NCBI RefSeq assembly: GCF_010093535.1
Contig: NW_022985166.1
Coordinates: forward strand, 586,890 to 650,889
DNA: 64,000 bases
Source of the DNA: Lindgomyces ingoldianus
Taxonomy: Eukaryota > Ascomycota > Dothideomycetes > Pleosporales > Lindgomycetaceae
Direction: 5' to 3'
The notes beneath the pieces are model-generated. The model had not been told where the DNA came from, searched no databases, and worked only from the letters and a program-made list of their open reading frames with translations. The position numbers and the translations under genes were made by a program. Numbering within the stretch: position 1 is the stretch's first letter; each line of letters starts with the position of its first letter. Shown piece by piece: positions 47,348-58,301 of the stretch.

Positions 47348-48558
47348 CTAATCCATAACGATGACGCTTCTGAATCTCGCCTTTCCACTTTCCATGTGCT
47401 TCACTGCGTCCTCCACTTTGTCCAACGGGAACTTCTCAATCATGCACTTGACTCCCTGGTGTTCTGCGAAGCTGATTGCTTCTTCGCAGTCAAGCGCATG
47501 GCCCGAGGGCCAACCGTGAACCGAACTTCCCTTCACAATCATTGCAACCGTATCAACTGGGACTTCCCCAACAGCTGTACTTGAGTTAACCCTGACCTCG
47601 TATCCTGCCGAAGCGGAGTGGGGAGCGGAACATACGAGCAAGAATCAAAACCTTCCCAAGTGGCCCGCAAGCTTTTACCAATGGTCCCATGATCTTCGGA
47701 TTAGGTGCTGTGACGACGATCAACGAAGCACCTCCCATTTTCTGTAGAGCTTCAGTCGCGTCCTCTTTGCTGGTATCGATATAATCGGTTGCCCCCAATT
47801 GGAAGGCAAAGTCCTTCTTGCTGCTACTGGTTGATAGCGCAACGGTCCGGTATCCCATGCGACGAGCATATTGGATGGCAAGGTGTCCCAAACCACCCAG
47901 ACCCTGGACGGCGACTGTGTCTCCTGGGACAATGTTCATATTTCGAATGCCGTTGAACACAGTTACACCTGCACAGAGCAGTGGTGCGTATTCTGCAGGA
48001 TCGGCGTCCTTAGGGATGCGGACTGTGGCTTCGGAGCGAAGGGTGCAATATTCCGCATCTGTGTTGCCCTTGTTAGATTTGGCCCTTGCATATTTGGGTT
48101 CTAGATGAGTAGTTCTTACACCCGCCGTTCCTCGAGACACCATTGACAAGCTCGTTATCACACATTTGGTACAACCCACGGTTGCAGGCTTTGCACAACC
48201 CGTCGTGGGCACCATGCCAGGGCCCACCAACTTTGTCTCCAACCTTCCACTTCTTCTCACCGGGGCCAACAGCAACGACTGTGCCAATCAGTTCGTGGCC
48301 GGGAATGCGTGGGAAGGACGCCCTGTATCAATATCTATTAGCCTACTAGTCAAATGAAACTTGCGAAGAGATACCTTACATTGGGCCAAAGGCACCCTGT
48401 TGCAAGAAAGAATCCGAATGACAAACGCCGCAAGCGTGGACCTTGACCAAGACCTCACCCTGCTTAGGGTCTTCGATAGGCACTTCTTTGATGGCCCACG
48501 GCGCGCCTGGCTTCTCTATGACGACAGCTCTGCATGTTTTCGGAATACTAAGCGCCAT
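47348..48558 (-). CDS. Zinc-dependent alcohol dehydrogenase, cytosolic type
   Basis: Four exons (48380-48558, 48120-48322, 47636-48058, 47348-47574; introns of 57, 61 and 61 bp), 343 residues. Seen: the catalytic-zinc segment VHACGVCHSDSFLQQGAFGP, then FPRIPGHELIGTVVAVGPGE, the lobe loop GLCKACNRGLYQMCDNELVN with three of the usual four Cys, VSRNGGYAEYC across intron 2, and the NAD loop VAVQGLGGLGHLAIQYARRM. The end is KARFRSVIVMD. Length fits the tetrameric microbial ADH1-like group. The first structural-zinc cysteine is replaced (WHGAHDGLC), as I recall for a subfamily of fungal enzymes. No presequence. Physiological substrate unknown. It is not an evident recent duplicate of the other dehydrogenase in this window. 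Confidence 0.9.
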
Positions 48559-49422
48559 TGTTGCGGAAGGTCAATTAGAGAGTGCAGGAGTCAAAGTAGG
48601 TGTCAAGTTCGACCTGAGGAATGCAGCGACAATTCAGAACTTCTAGACTCTTTTATACTCCATCCCTTACCCATAGAGCTATTCGTCGATTACTAGCATA
48701 CTCCTTTTAGAATTGACCTATTGTTACTACCTTCGAGGGGCAGCCTCGTTGTCATTGGTGGCCGCCCTGCCAACTCCGATACTCCTTTTTGCCTTAGTCC
48801 TGTTGCATGGAGAGGCTTATGTAAGGCTCCGGCTTGTCAGAACGTAGTACTCAGCAGCGGTATTCGTCTTCGCTGGGAAATAACTGTCTTTATCACCTAA
48901 TTACAACCTGAGCGAGTCCGTCGATTGTCACGTTCTGTATTCTATGTTCAGATTTCATTACTTTTCCGGGTGGGCTTGGACCGGAGGAGAAAATACACGA
49001 AGTCCGGTGCTAGATATTCAAAAGATACGTTACTTCTTTGGTGAACCTGGAGTTTTTGTTCTGGGAGGACATAAGACGGCTTTAGGAGATACGTTAAGAT
49101 GGAACTGTGAATGACGCATTTTACAATGACAACTCACGATCTTCAATCACGGAGCGGACTCTTACGTTCCATCTGAAACCATTCTATTCTCGTGCATTTC
49201 CCAATATTCGTCACTTGCAGACTCCTAGATAATTATTTCACCTTTCCCTGTAACGGTCATAAAGTGTCGAATCGATAAGGCAGTCTCGACCAATCAGACA
49301 CACGCCCAAGCGAAGCCCTACACGGAAAGCGCACCCCAGACGTAATCACGCCTGACAGACCGCACTTCGTCCCGCGCTCAGCTTGCGCTCCCAGTCATGC
49401 AGGAACATAGTCGAGGGTCAGA
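48559..49422. promoter_or_regulatory. Divergent promoter region
   Basis: 864 bp between the divergently transcribed alcohol dehydrogenase and alpha/beta hydrolase genes. No coding-like frame and no clear TATA element. Confidence 0.45.
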
Positions 49423-50905
49423 ATGAAGAAGACGCTACTATTGTGCTTTATCCACGGTTTCCAGGTCTGTATACACCCCACCCACGACCTCTCCCATGGA
49501 TATAACGGATGGGGTTGCGGGGTTGACAGCTACTGACACGTCTTCCCCAGGGCGGCGAAGACACATTTGCCAACTTTCCTTCGCACCTCAAGGCTATTCT
49601 ACAGCATGCGCTGCCCAAGGTTACGGTCCACGCGATTACGTATCCGAAGTTTGAGACTAGGGGAGATTTGCATGAGTGTATCGCGAGATTTAAGGAATGG
49701 TGAGTTTAGAGTAGCCTCCAGTGAAGACCACTGTCAGCCTTTTCCGACTTAAAAGCAAAACCTTGTGAACATTGTTTTAAGTGTATTGCTACTAACAACT
49801 CCCTAGGCTTCAGAACAAAGTCATAGACCTCGAGGTCGCCAACCAAACCCCCTCCCCGACTGTGGACCCCTCTGTCCGCACAATCCTTGTGGGGCACTCC
49901 ATGGGCGGCATAGTAGCTGCAGAAACACTCATATCTATTGTTAACGAGCAACCTATACACTCCCTCAACAACTCGACCTCCCATTCCGCCTCCTCACTCC
50001 CTGACCCCTCGCAACTGATGTTTCCGTTCATTCAAGGCATCCTAGCATTCGATACACCATACTTGGGCATCGCGCCAGGTGTAGTAGCGCATGGAGCGGA
50101 AACCCATTGGAAAACTGCGAGTTCGGCGTACTCCGCCTACTCGAGCGTTGCTAGTACGTTCGGATGGGGTGCAAAGAATCCCGAGGCTGGAGCTGTGGGT
50201 GCAAGCAAGATGCTACCAGCGCCAGAGACAGCCGCAAAAGCCGTCAACGACACGAATGCCGATGCTGCCGCAGCACCCTTATGGCAAAAATATGGGAGAG
50301 TCGCACTCTTCGCCGGGGCCGCCGGAGCCGTTGCGGCTGGCGGTGCCGCCGCATATATGAAGAGGGAGCAAATCACCGAGGGTTGGAGTTGGGCATCCTC
50401 ACATTTAGAATTCGTGGGCAGTCTAGCGCGGCCGGAAGAGTTAAAAAAGCGCCTCAATAGCATTACTAAAATCTCTGCGCGCCAGGACGTAGGCTTTACG
50501 AATATCTACACCTGTCTTGGTCACGCTGTTGAAGCGAAAAGCAAAGCCTCGTGGACTGGGCAAGTTCTTGGAGCTGACCGAACATTCTGTAATCTCCCAA
50601 AAGGTGAACATAAGAAGTTCTTCTTCCCAGCTATCAACGATAAGAGTACTACGGAGACCTGGGCGCATATGAGTATGTTCGAGCCGAGGAATAATCCGGG
50701 GTATTATGCAATGAGTGAGAAAGCAAAGGAGACGATCGTGGGCTGGAGTATGAATGAATGGTATCAGGAGAGTGAGGGGCGGACGCAAGATATCAATATT
50801 GATGAGGAGGGGGAGATGGTGGAAAAGCCAGAGGTCGAGGATGAAGAGTTTGAGGACGTGAAGAGGCCAGCTAGTACGGAGCCTTGGAGGACGGATGAAC
50901 TCTGA
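49423..50905 (+). CDS. Alpha/beta-hydrolase-fold protein (lipase/esterase-like)
   Basis: Three exons (49423-49464, 49551-49699, 49807-50905; introns of 86 and 107 bp), 429 residues. The start MKKTLLLCFIHGFQ|GGEDTF holds the HG oxyanion motif and is formed across the first splice. The nucleophile elbow TILVGHSMGGIVAAETL (GxSxG) is near residue 80, and GILAFDTPYLGIAPG is the typical block after it. An Ala/Gly-rich hydrophobic segment (VALFAGAAGAVAAGGAAAY, about residue 225) could be membrane-associated. VGFTNIYTCLGHAV and FFFPAINDKSTTETWAHMSM follow, with a candidate catalytic His in the latter. The tail is acidic. The family resembles fungal DUF676-type serine esterases; the substrate is unknown. 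Confidence 0.85.
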
Positions 50906-52029
50906 GGAGAGCTTGGCTTACTTGATGGATATGATAATAATTCACGGCTGCTATCGCGATCGATGGGCTGGAATGGAATAGGGGCGTTGGAATTTTGGCG
51001 ATGGTATACCCATTGTACTGTTCTTCCTAGAACAATGCATCGTCTTTCCTCCTTCTAGCGAAGCGTCAATAGTATTTTCTCCTCGAGGATTTTAGTCGAC
51101 TTTGTGTATTTGTCATCCAACCAGTCTCTTCAAATTTCGTAAGCTACGGTTTCGCTTGGCTTACAGTTCGTGCTTGCCCTAAAATGATTTGGAAAACTAG
51201 CCATTAAAATATGCCGGCCAATTCTTCCCGCGACTTCACAGATTTCTAGAGACTGGTCGGGTAAGTGCAAAGGTATTGAGGGTGCAGGTTTTAGGTACGG
51301 AAGCTTCACAAACCATGTTCATCGTCCCAGCCACGCGCGTAGGATATGCCCTTTGTTAGATAGCTAGATTTATTGCGAAGCCCACTCCAGTGATCGGAAT
51401 GCGTGCAATCTTGGAAGTGAAGTGGTGAAGTTAGACGGGAGGGTGGTCAAGTCGATAGCGGTAAACGTGGTACGCCAGCCGCATTTGGTCTAACCAATTC
51501 ATCTCAACCTCCGCTCCAGGCCAGGTCTTCGACGAATTTGTACCCAAAAGACACTTGTTGTGAAAAATGCCTCGCCACCAAACCCCAATAGTTATCTGAG
51601 ATGACGAATATCCGTAAAGGACTTACTCCCGTTCCTCTCAATCGGAGCAATTCATTTATCTATATATCATGCTCCGTTGCGCTGAATGCTCTGTCAAGAT
51701 GAAGCCCCTTTTCTAGGAGCCTTCGCTGAAGCGTTAAAATGAATTCAAGAGCTCCGCCAAATGCTATGGAAGATTACCAATCGTGACTTGACATGAACTT
51801 GGTGATGATGAATTCTATCCTTTTTCTTATTCATGTGAGACCTGATGCATATAAAAAGTTCTAAGTGGAGGAGTATAAAGCGTCTATATAGGTCTCCATT
51901 CTTTGGGCTCTGCCTCTATTGAAATTTCACCGCTTAGCTCTCCCTAATTAGACATCTTCTACGTGACACACATCCCCATAGGAAGCCCACCCAATTGTTT
52001 TCCTCACAGCGCCCAGAAACTCAGCAGAA
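50906..52029. other. Intergenic, no gene seen
   Basis: About 1.1 kb, AT-leaning, without a coding-like frame. TATAAAA at about 51850 and TATAAAG at about 51874 may be the old promoter of the RidA-like pseudogene. Confidence 0.5.
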
Positions 52030-52487
52030 ATGTCTCATCTTCAGCACCTTCAAATACAAAGGCTTCGGCGAGCGAGTTCGGAGATCATACACTACAGCCA
52101 AGCCGTCCGAATCGGCGATCGCATCGAGATTTACGGGCAAGGTACCCACCCTCTCTACTTCTATTTCATCCCATAAAGCTAACGTGCAAGGCGGTTGGGA
52201 TCGCACCACAGAGAGTATTCCGAGTGACATTGACAAACAAATCGACCTAGCATTTGCAAATGTGGAGCATACGTCGCAGAACGCAGGCTGAAAAGGCCGG
52301 GAACAAGTTTACAAAGTCTGCTACGACGAGTGCAGAGATCATGGAACATATGATCCGGAATTTGAAAAAAAATTTACTGTCCAAACTACCAGCTGCTGCT
52401 CATGGGGCCGCTGTGCCGGGGATATATAATGAAATGAAAATTGAACTGGAGGTTGAGGCGCGTTTGGGGTGGTCTGCGGTTGAGTAG
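52030..52487 (+). pseudogene. Broken RidA/YjgF-family gene
   Basis: The sequence follows a RidA (reactive imine deaminase) protein but only by changing frame. MSHLQH is in frame from the ATG at 52030; FKYKGFGERVRRS lies in the next frame; HYSQAVRIGDRIEIYGQ returns to the first. A normal intron (GTACCC...GCAAG, about 52141-52190) then gives GGWDRTTESIPSDIDKQI and DLAFANVEHTSQNAG, where a TGA interrupts before KGREQVYKV. The last part, EIMEHMIRNLKKNL and NEMKIELEVEARL, is in yet another frame. RidA proteins are about 130 residues; the remnant spans the whole length with at least two frame changes in the first exon, one stop and one later shift. TATA boxes persist upstream, so inactivation may be fairly recent. 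Confidence 0.8.
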
Positions 52488-52657
52488 GGCTGGAGATGCG
52501 TGCAATATAGGGCGCGTGCAGAAACGTTAAGCATGTAACACTACACGTAAGAGTCTCATAAGTCAAGAAGAGGACAGTATGCAGCTCCCAGTATTCAAGA
52601 TGTCAACTTGACGGAAGGCTCCTCTTATACATCTCCTTTCTTCTACTTCATCATGCT

Positions 52658-52927
52658 TCACTGATTATCAGTGGATGACAGCTCCATAAGCATCTCCCTC
52701 GTTGCGCTCAAACTCTTCGAATCTCCGTATAGCGCTGCGATCAGACTACCGTCGATGTTTGGGAATTCGCGCTGTAGGGTTGCTTGATTGGCATCATCTT
52801 CGCTCTGTGGATTCGAGGATTCATAAGACTGTAAAGCTTCGAGTTGCTCCACCCGATCTTGGCCTTGGGGGAGACCGGAATCGGCCGGCGTGCGGCGGGA
52901 CGGCTGGTTGGGAGCTTGCTGCGACAT
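52658..52927 (-). CDS. Small CUE-domain protein
   Basis: An 89-residue intronless frame from the ATG at 52925-52927. The first half is polar (Gln, Pro, Asp, Glu). The second half, ATLQREFPNIDGSLIAALYG then DSKSLSATREMLMEL, fits a CUE ubiquitin-binding domain: a phenylalanine-proline pair in helix 1 and a hydrophobic/LL-type end of helix 3 (EMLMEL). Family knowledge: CUE domains bind mono-ubiquitin; Cue5-type proteins link ubiquitinated cargo to autophagy, but this protein lacks any other domain. It sits 170 bp downstream of the dead RidA gene, convergent with it. Confidence 0.7.
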   Translation of the reverse strand: MSQQAPNQPSRRTPADSGLPQGQDRVEQLEALQSYESSNPQSEDDANQATLQREFPNIDGSLIAALYGDSKSLSATREMLMELSSTDNQ

Positions 52928-53253
52928 TGCAAGCTTAGGGGATTTAGGGACGATAAGGGTTGTTTTGTGGAGATTTCAGGTGATGAGGACGGGGCTATGT
53001 GACTGAAATACAGTGTTCTGGATCGGGTCTTGGAGTGAATTTCGTTTTGTTTGCGAAAGATAGGTTGTGGAGTTCAGCGGATGAGCGGCACCTGGTGGTG
53101 AGAGTGAATAAAGAGATGACGTATGCTTATGATCCGGAGTGAGCGCTGCTCCGAAGTGGGTTGAGTCATCACTCTATTTCAGCTCTGCGCTCCTTCCCCA
53201 AACTCTGCATTGGGCATATCAATTTAAGAATCATATAGGCTACGGATTCATTT
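52928..53253. other. Short intergenic stretch
   Basis: 326 bp holding the CUE gene promoter and the 3' end of the rhodopsin-like gene; no gene seen. Confidence 0.5.
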
Positions 53254-54607
53254 CTAAACAACCTCTGCAAGAGCGCTTGTCTGGAACACCAATTCCTGCT
53301 GTTCATACTCTTTCTTCTCTGGCTCCGTATTCTCGGGGTTTCTACTGTTTTGGTCTGGTCCCGACTCTATTTTCACGAAGGAAGGTAGGTCTGAAAACTG
53401 GTCGGTCTTCTTACGATTACAAGACGACCTCAAAAAACGGATAAATGATGTGAATCTATCCGTTGGGAATATACGACCGAGTATAGGCCGGAGTGTCATG
53501 CCACACGCCGCAGTGATACTAACGTGAACTTCGACAAGATTCCACATCGAATAGGCCGTCACAAGGATAATCCCGTCTTCATGCATCATAGCGAGGCTTG
53601 AGGCGATGTAAATGTAGGCTTTCGCTGTGCTCGCCCCGACAGCCCTGATATGAAATAAGTCTATGTCCCGAAGAAAGAAGAGCTAAGGCTTTGACTCACA
53701 ATGCTCCCACTAGAAAGGTGGCCGCGAGGAGGATTTTCCGTGTCCAAGGAAGCCGCATACCCATCACCTAGACCATGAGCGCTACGAATATGCAAGTTTC
53801 CTGCGCGAAACTTACCAAAGGAAGAGGGATCAACAACGTTATAAGGTCTGTAGCTACATCGCTTCCCACCAAGGCGTAGCCGATCTTGTGGATGTGTGGA
53901 CAGTACTTGGCCAAATCCTGTTTCGTGCCAAATACCTTTAGTGGGTGAGTGCCACACTCCAAGAATTCACTAATCAGGAATGCCACGGTCCATGTGACAA
54001 TGATAGCGATCCACACAGCAAGGAAGCGGCGGATCTTAACTTTGGCAAATAGGTGCCAGTAGAGAAGGCAGACGGACAACTTAACGAGGCCGATTGAGAA
54101 GACGCCAGTAAGTACGAACGCATACTCCATCTGCAGGTAATCAACACAGAGCTCAACAGAGAATTTTTGTACAGCTCATACATGCTGGACATTTTTCAAC
54201 CGTTCGTTCAGGCCTTGCGAGAGATGAGATGTTGTATTTAACGGCACAGCAAACGCGTTGACAGCCACACCTTACCAATGTTAATATACTACCCGTAGAA
54301 GTGGGTTTAGGAGAACGATAAAACAAAGCTCACCATAGATCTCCATCACGCTAAGGCCCGACCCGCACACCCATGCCACCAGCACGAGCCAGTCCGAGAT
54401 CAAAACTGGCTGCCGCTTCCAGAAGCGAGTGTAAAAGCGCAAGATTACACATGTTGAAGAGATTAACTGAAGCGCGAGTGTTCCAACGACAATTCCGGCG
54501 CGGCTGTGGTACACTCCGTAGCCCATGATGAGTTGGGAGAGAGTAATACGAAGCCCACAATCTGCCCACGGTCTTCGGACTTTCGTCTTATAGAAAGCGA
54601 TCGGCAT
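53254..54607 (-). CDS. Fungal rhodopsin-like (PTH11-related) seven-helix membrane protein
   Basis: Five exons (54334-54607, 54182-54270, 53816-54130, 53700-53767, 53254-53644; introns of 63, 51, 48 and 55 bp), 378 residues from the ATG at 54607, or 351 from MGYGVYHSRAG at 54526, which may be the better start. Hydrophobic helices: GIVVGTLALQLISSTCVILR, ISDWLVLVAWVCGSGLSVME, AFVLTGVFSIGLVKLSVCLL, FLAVWIAIIVTWTVAFLISE, ATDLITLLIPLPLV, ILLAATFLVGALAVGAS, and the segment around IILVTAYSMWNLVEVHVSIT. The DW pair after helix 2, the KLSVCLLYWHLF segment and the WNLVEVHVSI block are typical of the fungal rhodopsin/PTH11-like family. The cytosolic tail is charged. Family knowledge: members sense surfaces or ligands in some plant pathogens; for this one no ligand is known. 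Confidence 0.85.
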
Positions 54608-55644
54608 CTTGCGTTGCTGACGGCATGTCTGTCTGATAACGCGGGCCTGGAAGGATTATTCCTCATCGGACGACTGCTCGTAAAGTCTCCAGATGTTCAC
54701 CCACCATCCAATGATCTGGGGACTGGCCTGACATGAATGAGGCTCGCTTAGCTTTTCGGCTGACAACCCGCATTGAATTAATAGTGTCACTGTCAAGGCT
54801 GGCGCTAAAACATGGCTTCGTTCGGTCTCTTGCTTACCGTGCAGCTCGGTTTCCGGCTCCTTTTTGATCACGGACTTCTTGGCGGCGGATCCGAGTGCAT
54901 GTGCTAAACGATGTAAGCGTTATTGTGCCGGCATAATTCTCGTTCCACAAGCTGGGAACACATGAGTAGATTCGTGGATTTCACCTTGCTCGCTTGGTGA
55001 AATGTCGTGGAAATGGAAGAGATTGGGTTGAGATGCCATGAATTCTACGTCTCCTTTGAAACCCTTGACGTCTCTGATGCTCGTTACTATAGCCAGCCTC
55101 TCGTTTGCTAAAGAAACGGAGCTATTCTATAAAAAGGCTGAATGTGGGTCTGTGTGACCCAATGTCCCATCTATCCCTGAACATCAAATCCTTTTCCGGA
55201 CCTCGGTATTGGAGCACTTGATAGCCCAATGTATATAGAATGATGTATTTGTCGCCACTTCTTGCTATATACAAAAGCTTGGGGGCAGAGGGCGGAGAAT
55301 GAGAGGAGTCACGATGGACTTCAAGCGCAACTTGGAACAATTCATACGTTAACTTCAATATTTACCGCCAATATTGTGAAGGTTTCATGCCAAGTTCATA
55401 CTCGCTTAATGGAATCATGCAAGATTTCCTGCAAAAGAGCCTCCTTTTGGCAATACCATTTCCGAGGGTTTCAGGTGAATTCTCCTCGGGCTGTTGGTTG
55501 GCTCGCTTGTGGAGGAGTTTCACCCTAGTCAATCTCGGGAACCTCTTGCCATTCCCATGCCACACGCCAACCTTTCCGTCAACCTCGTCTTTCAGATCAT
55601 AGCCCGTTCTCTTTTCTTTGATCATTGCCGTTACCAGAGTAGCT
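54608..55644. other. Intergenic, no gene seen
   Basis: About 1 kb without a coding-like frame. It holds the promoter of the rhodopsin-like gene. Confidence 0.45.
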
Positions 55645-56400
55645 ATGCCAGCCTTGAAAGCCTATAAAAAGAGAATCCTTCAGCATCCGCGAGTCAAGCG
55701 ATCTGTTACTTTCCCTGCTACCTCCAGTTCACGTATTGCTGCAAATTCAATCCAATAGATGGGAAGCCGCAGCCAAGTCCGGTGTGTCACAGACCACAAA
55801 CACTGCCTGCTCGGCCCCGTGCTCTGGTTCCGCCTGTGAAAGAGCCTGATAGACAGACAACAATCTGTCAACCCACGCCACCTTTCCTCACAAACCTGCC
55901 ACTGGAACTACGAATTAAACTCTATAAAGAAGCTTTGGGGGGTTCCGCCATCCATCTAAAATCCTTATGGGGTAACTTTTGTTGTAAGAAGTGCTTGTTG
56001 CATTCATATAGCCATGACCTATTTCACTGTGGAACAGAAATGGGACTAGAAACCCCTGTCTCTTTTAAAGACCTGCCTCCAGATGTAAGTCTATTAGACT
56101 GTAGAAATTTTCACTAAATGATATCTATAGATGCTCTGAAGCTGTCGAATACCTCTATTCCGTCAATATATTCTTCATCTCCACCCACTACCAGCACGAT
56201 TTTGCACTCCTTTTTACCTTCCAAAGCTTTGCTCACCCATCGTCTCCGCTAAATTTGAAGTCTTCTGATTTTTGGAACTTGGATTTGGCCGAGCAGGCTC
56301 TTCCCCTGCGTTCGCCATATCTCTGCCACAGGACCGGTCACTCGCATGGGAATCATGGCGGAGCGCTTGATGGGGTAGAGGAAGGATGAGCCCGTGTGCC
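55645..56400 (+). pseudogene. Broken fungal LPxELR-family gene (resembling DUF7730)
   Basis: A start-like frame at 55645 (MPALKAYKKRILQHPRVKRS...) ends in TAG at 55756. In another frame the core motif follows: FLTNLPLELRIKLYKEALGG, then SLWGNFCCKKCLLHSYSHDL and VSFKDLPPD. A GTAAGT...CTATAG intron (about 56085-56129) is still recognisable, but after it the reading goes M-L-stop. The next family block (SEAVEYLYSVNIFFISTHYQ) is in another frame and lacks the expected TCRQIY-like lead, as if about 28 bp were lost. Decayed C-terminal sequence continues to about 56400. Family knowledge: such LPPELR-type domains resemble F-boxes and are very numerous in filamentous fungi; their functions are mostly unknown. 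Confidence 0.6.
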
Positions 56401-56624
56401 AAGAGCGGGAGGGGCTCTGCGAGAGTGATTGAGAGCGTGACCCTGTCTAAGCGTGTCCAAGGGCTAGAGTAATGACCGCATGAAGCACCTAAAGCGAGGC
56501 AATGTGCCTAGCGGGGTGATTAGAACGGGGCCCAAATCGAGCATCCAAGCTTAAGGTCACGTTTACAAAAGAGAGCAGGCTCATCACAGACCCAACGGTT
56601 CAAGCAATTGCCCTCAGGCATATA

Positions 56625-57137
56625 ATGGCGTCTTACTCCCTAAAATTCTCCCATTTCCTTCTTTCCAGACCCTCAATCGCACATACGATTCGTCTTACCC
56701 CATCTACAGACAACTACCCCATTAGGAATCATTCAGGGCTGTTGAGTAGCATCCATATGGCACCGACAGAAGGCTCCATCAGAGATCCAGAGCAACACCT
56801 CCTCTTTACTTCTCTAGTCTCGAAGTTGGTCTTATTCTGTGATAATTACAGGATATTAATACCCCAAAATGACTTGAACGTTTTGCCACATCCTGGGAAA
56901 TATCCCTATCACGGTCTCATTCTTGCTATGAAGCACGACTTTGCCCAGAACGCACTAAGTCCTGTGGAAAGTTTCCCCAGCGAAGGGATTTCTGAACAGA
57001 GCACCTTGTTCTATCACCTGGATACTAGAGTATTATCCATAAACAAGAGTTGTCTGTGCCCTATGTTGATTCAGTATTGCTGCATTAATCCTTCATCCTC
57101 CTTTTTTGCTCGATCTGGAACCAATGGCTCCTCCTAG
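56625..57137 (+). CDS. Uncertain hypothetical ORF, 170 aa
   Basis: An ATG frame of 170 codons (MASYSLKFSHFLLSRPSIAH...). No family recognised, no membrane segment, no signal peptide beyond a weakly hydrophobic start. Composition (many Ser, His, Leu, Pro) is close to what a chance frame would give. Its neighbours are a dead gene on the left and a convergent gene on the right. It may be a remnant or a chance frame. Confidence 0.25.
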   Translation: MASYSLKFSHFLLSRPSIAHTIRLTPSTDNYPIRNHSGLLSSIHMAPTEGSIRDPEQHLLFTSLVSKLVLFCDNYRILIPQNDLNVLPHPGKYPYHGLILAMKHDFAQNALSPVESFPSEGISEQSTLFYHLDTRVLSINKSCLCPMLIQYCCINPSSSFFARSGTNGSS

Positions 57138-57263
57138 CTACACCATTCGTCAATATAACTTTTTTCTGCAGTTGTCATAAGATCATCTATACAACCCGCT
57201 TTAAAGTGCCTGGAATGCACGCTCTAGGGATCTTCTCGAATTTCTCCAATGACTTACCCAATA

Positions 57264-58301
57264 TTACCCCTTCGGTACCCCAATTTGCGGACTCTTTGTC
57301 ATTTTAGTTAGCTTTGGCTGTTGCCACCCAAGCCACAAAGCAATTACCAAGGAAACCACGATCCATATGGAGATGTCCCCACAAAACATTTTCTGGCCTT
57401 TCTCAGCCATACAGTTGTAATACCACCCATGCACCCCCTTCATCTTCGGTCCTTTCACAAGCTCTTTACTCCCTGCTACCAGGTCCCTCCTCTTCGGATC
57501 TTTCAACATGCTCTCCTCTATCATCTTCGCCATCTGCTCCCCTGCCTCTGTGCCCATCGCCCGAAATCCCCTAATTGTTCCAAGCTGGTCTCTAGCCGCC
57601 GTCTCCTGTCCTATCTTCCACTTCCCCTCTAAGCGCATGATCTTGATCTCAACCCCGAGAATCGCCTTTGAGAGTTGGTGAGTGAAGGACGCAGGGGCGT
57701 CGGAGACCTTCCAAGGTTGAGAGAATCCCATCAGGACTTCCTCCCCGTGGTGCGTGAGATCGGTGAGTTGCTTTCCGAGGAAGAATGATGTGCTTCGGTA
57801 AGCGGGATCGTAATAGAGTTTGAGAGTGCCGTAAGCCTGAACGGCGGAGAAATTCCAGGTTGGGACGACTTTACCGGATGTAGGTTTTGTGGCAGTGTAG
57901 AAAGAGGGGGTCACGTAGCTATTTACGGGCCCGTTGAACAGAATCATGACTTCTTGTGACAATACGGTCCCGGTTGGGCTGTTTGGGTCGGACTCGGGGA
58001 CTGGGGTTCGGAGATTCATCACGCGAATGAGGGCTTGTGCGTGGGGATTCTTGCGCGCTATATGACCCCGAAGTGTGCCCAGACTGCCAGACTTGGATTC
58101 GGGCTCGGTTGAGTCTGGAGTATCGAGAACGAAAGGAATGAATGTGGTTTGGAGCACGGGAAACGAGTTGCCACCCAAGAGATTCTCTGGAATTGCGGTT
58201 ATCAAGGCTCCCAATGGATGTTGCTTGATGAATTTCTGGAGGACGGTAACATCGCGTTCGGCGAACTCATCGCGCCAGCCAATGCCAACTGCAGAAGACA
58301 T
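57264..58301 (-). CDS. PaiB-like FMN-binding protein with C-terminal membrane anchor
   Basis: An intronless frame of 345 codons from the ATG at 58301. The order follows the PaiB/FMN-binding split-barrel family: VTVLQKFIKQHPLGALITA, FPVLQTTFIPFVLDT, GTLRGHIARKNPHAQALI, EVMILFNGPVNSYVTPSFY and KVVPTWNFSAVQAYGTLKLY. LTHHGEEVLMGFSQPWKVSD and AILGVEIKIMRLEGKWKIGQ follow. Family knowledge: bacterial PaiB represses sporulation and protease genes; fungal members are uncharacterised flavin-binding proteins. Unusual here is a hydrophobic C-terminal segment (ISIWIVVSLVIALWLGWQ, about residues 308-325) followed by a short basic tail, which suggests a tail-anchored protein. The usual N-terminal MYxPxHF start is missing; the first residues are MSSAVGIGWRDEFAERD. 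Confidence 0.85.
   Translation of the reverse strand: MSSAVGIGWRDEFAERDVTVLQKFIKQHPLGALITAIPENLLGGNSFPVLQTTFIPFVLDTPDSTEPESKSGSLGTLRGHIARKNPHAQALIRVMNLRTPVPESDPNSPTGTVLSQEVMILFNGPVNSYVTPSFYTATKPTSGKVVPTWNFSAVQAYGTLKLYYDPAYRSTSFFLGKQLTDLTHHGEEVLMGFSQPWKVSDAPASFTHQLSKAILGVEIKIMRLEGKWKIGQETAARDQLGTIRGFRAMGTEAGEQMAKMIEESMLKDPKRRDLVAGSKELVKGPKMKGVHGWYYNCMAEKGQKMFCGDISIWIVVSLVIALWLGWQQPKLTKMTKSPQIGVPKG

Noticed and set aside
42895..48558. Possible secondary-metabolite cluster around two alcohol dehydrogenases
   Set aside because: No polyketide synthase, peptide synthetase, terpene cyclase, P450 or cluster regulator is present in the window.
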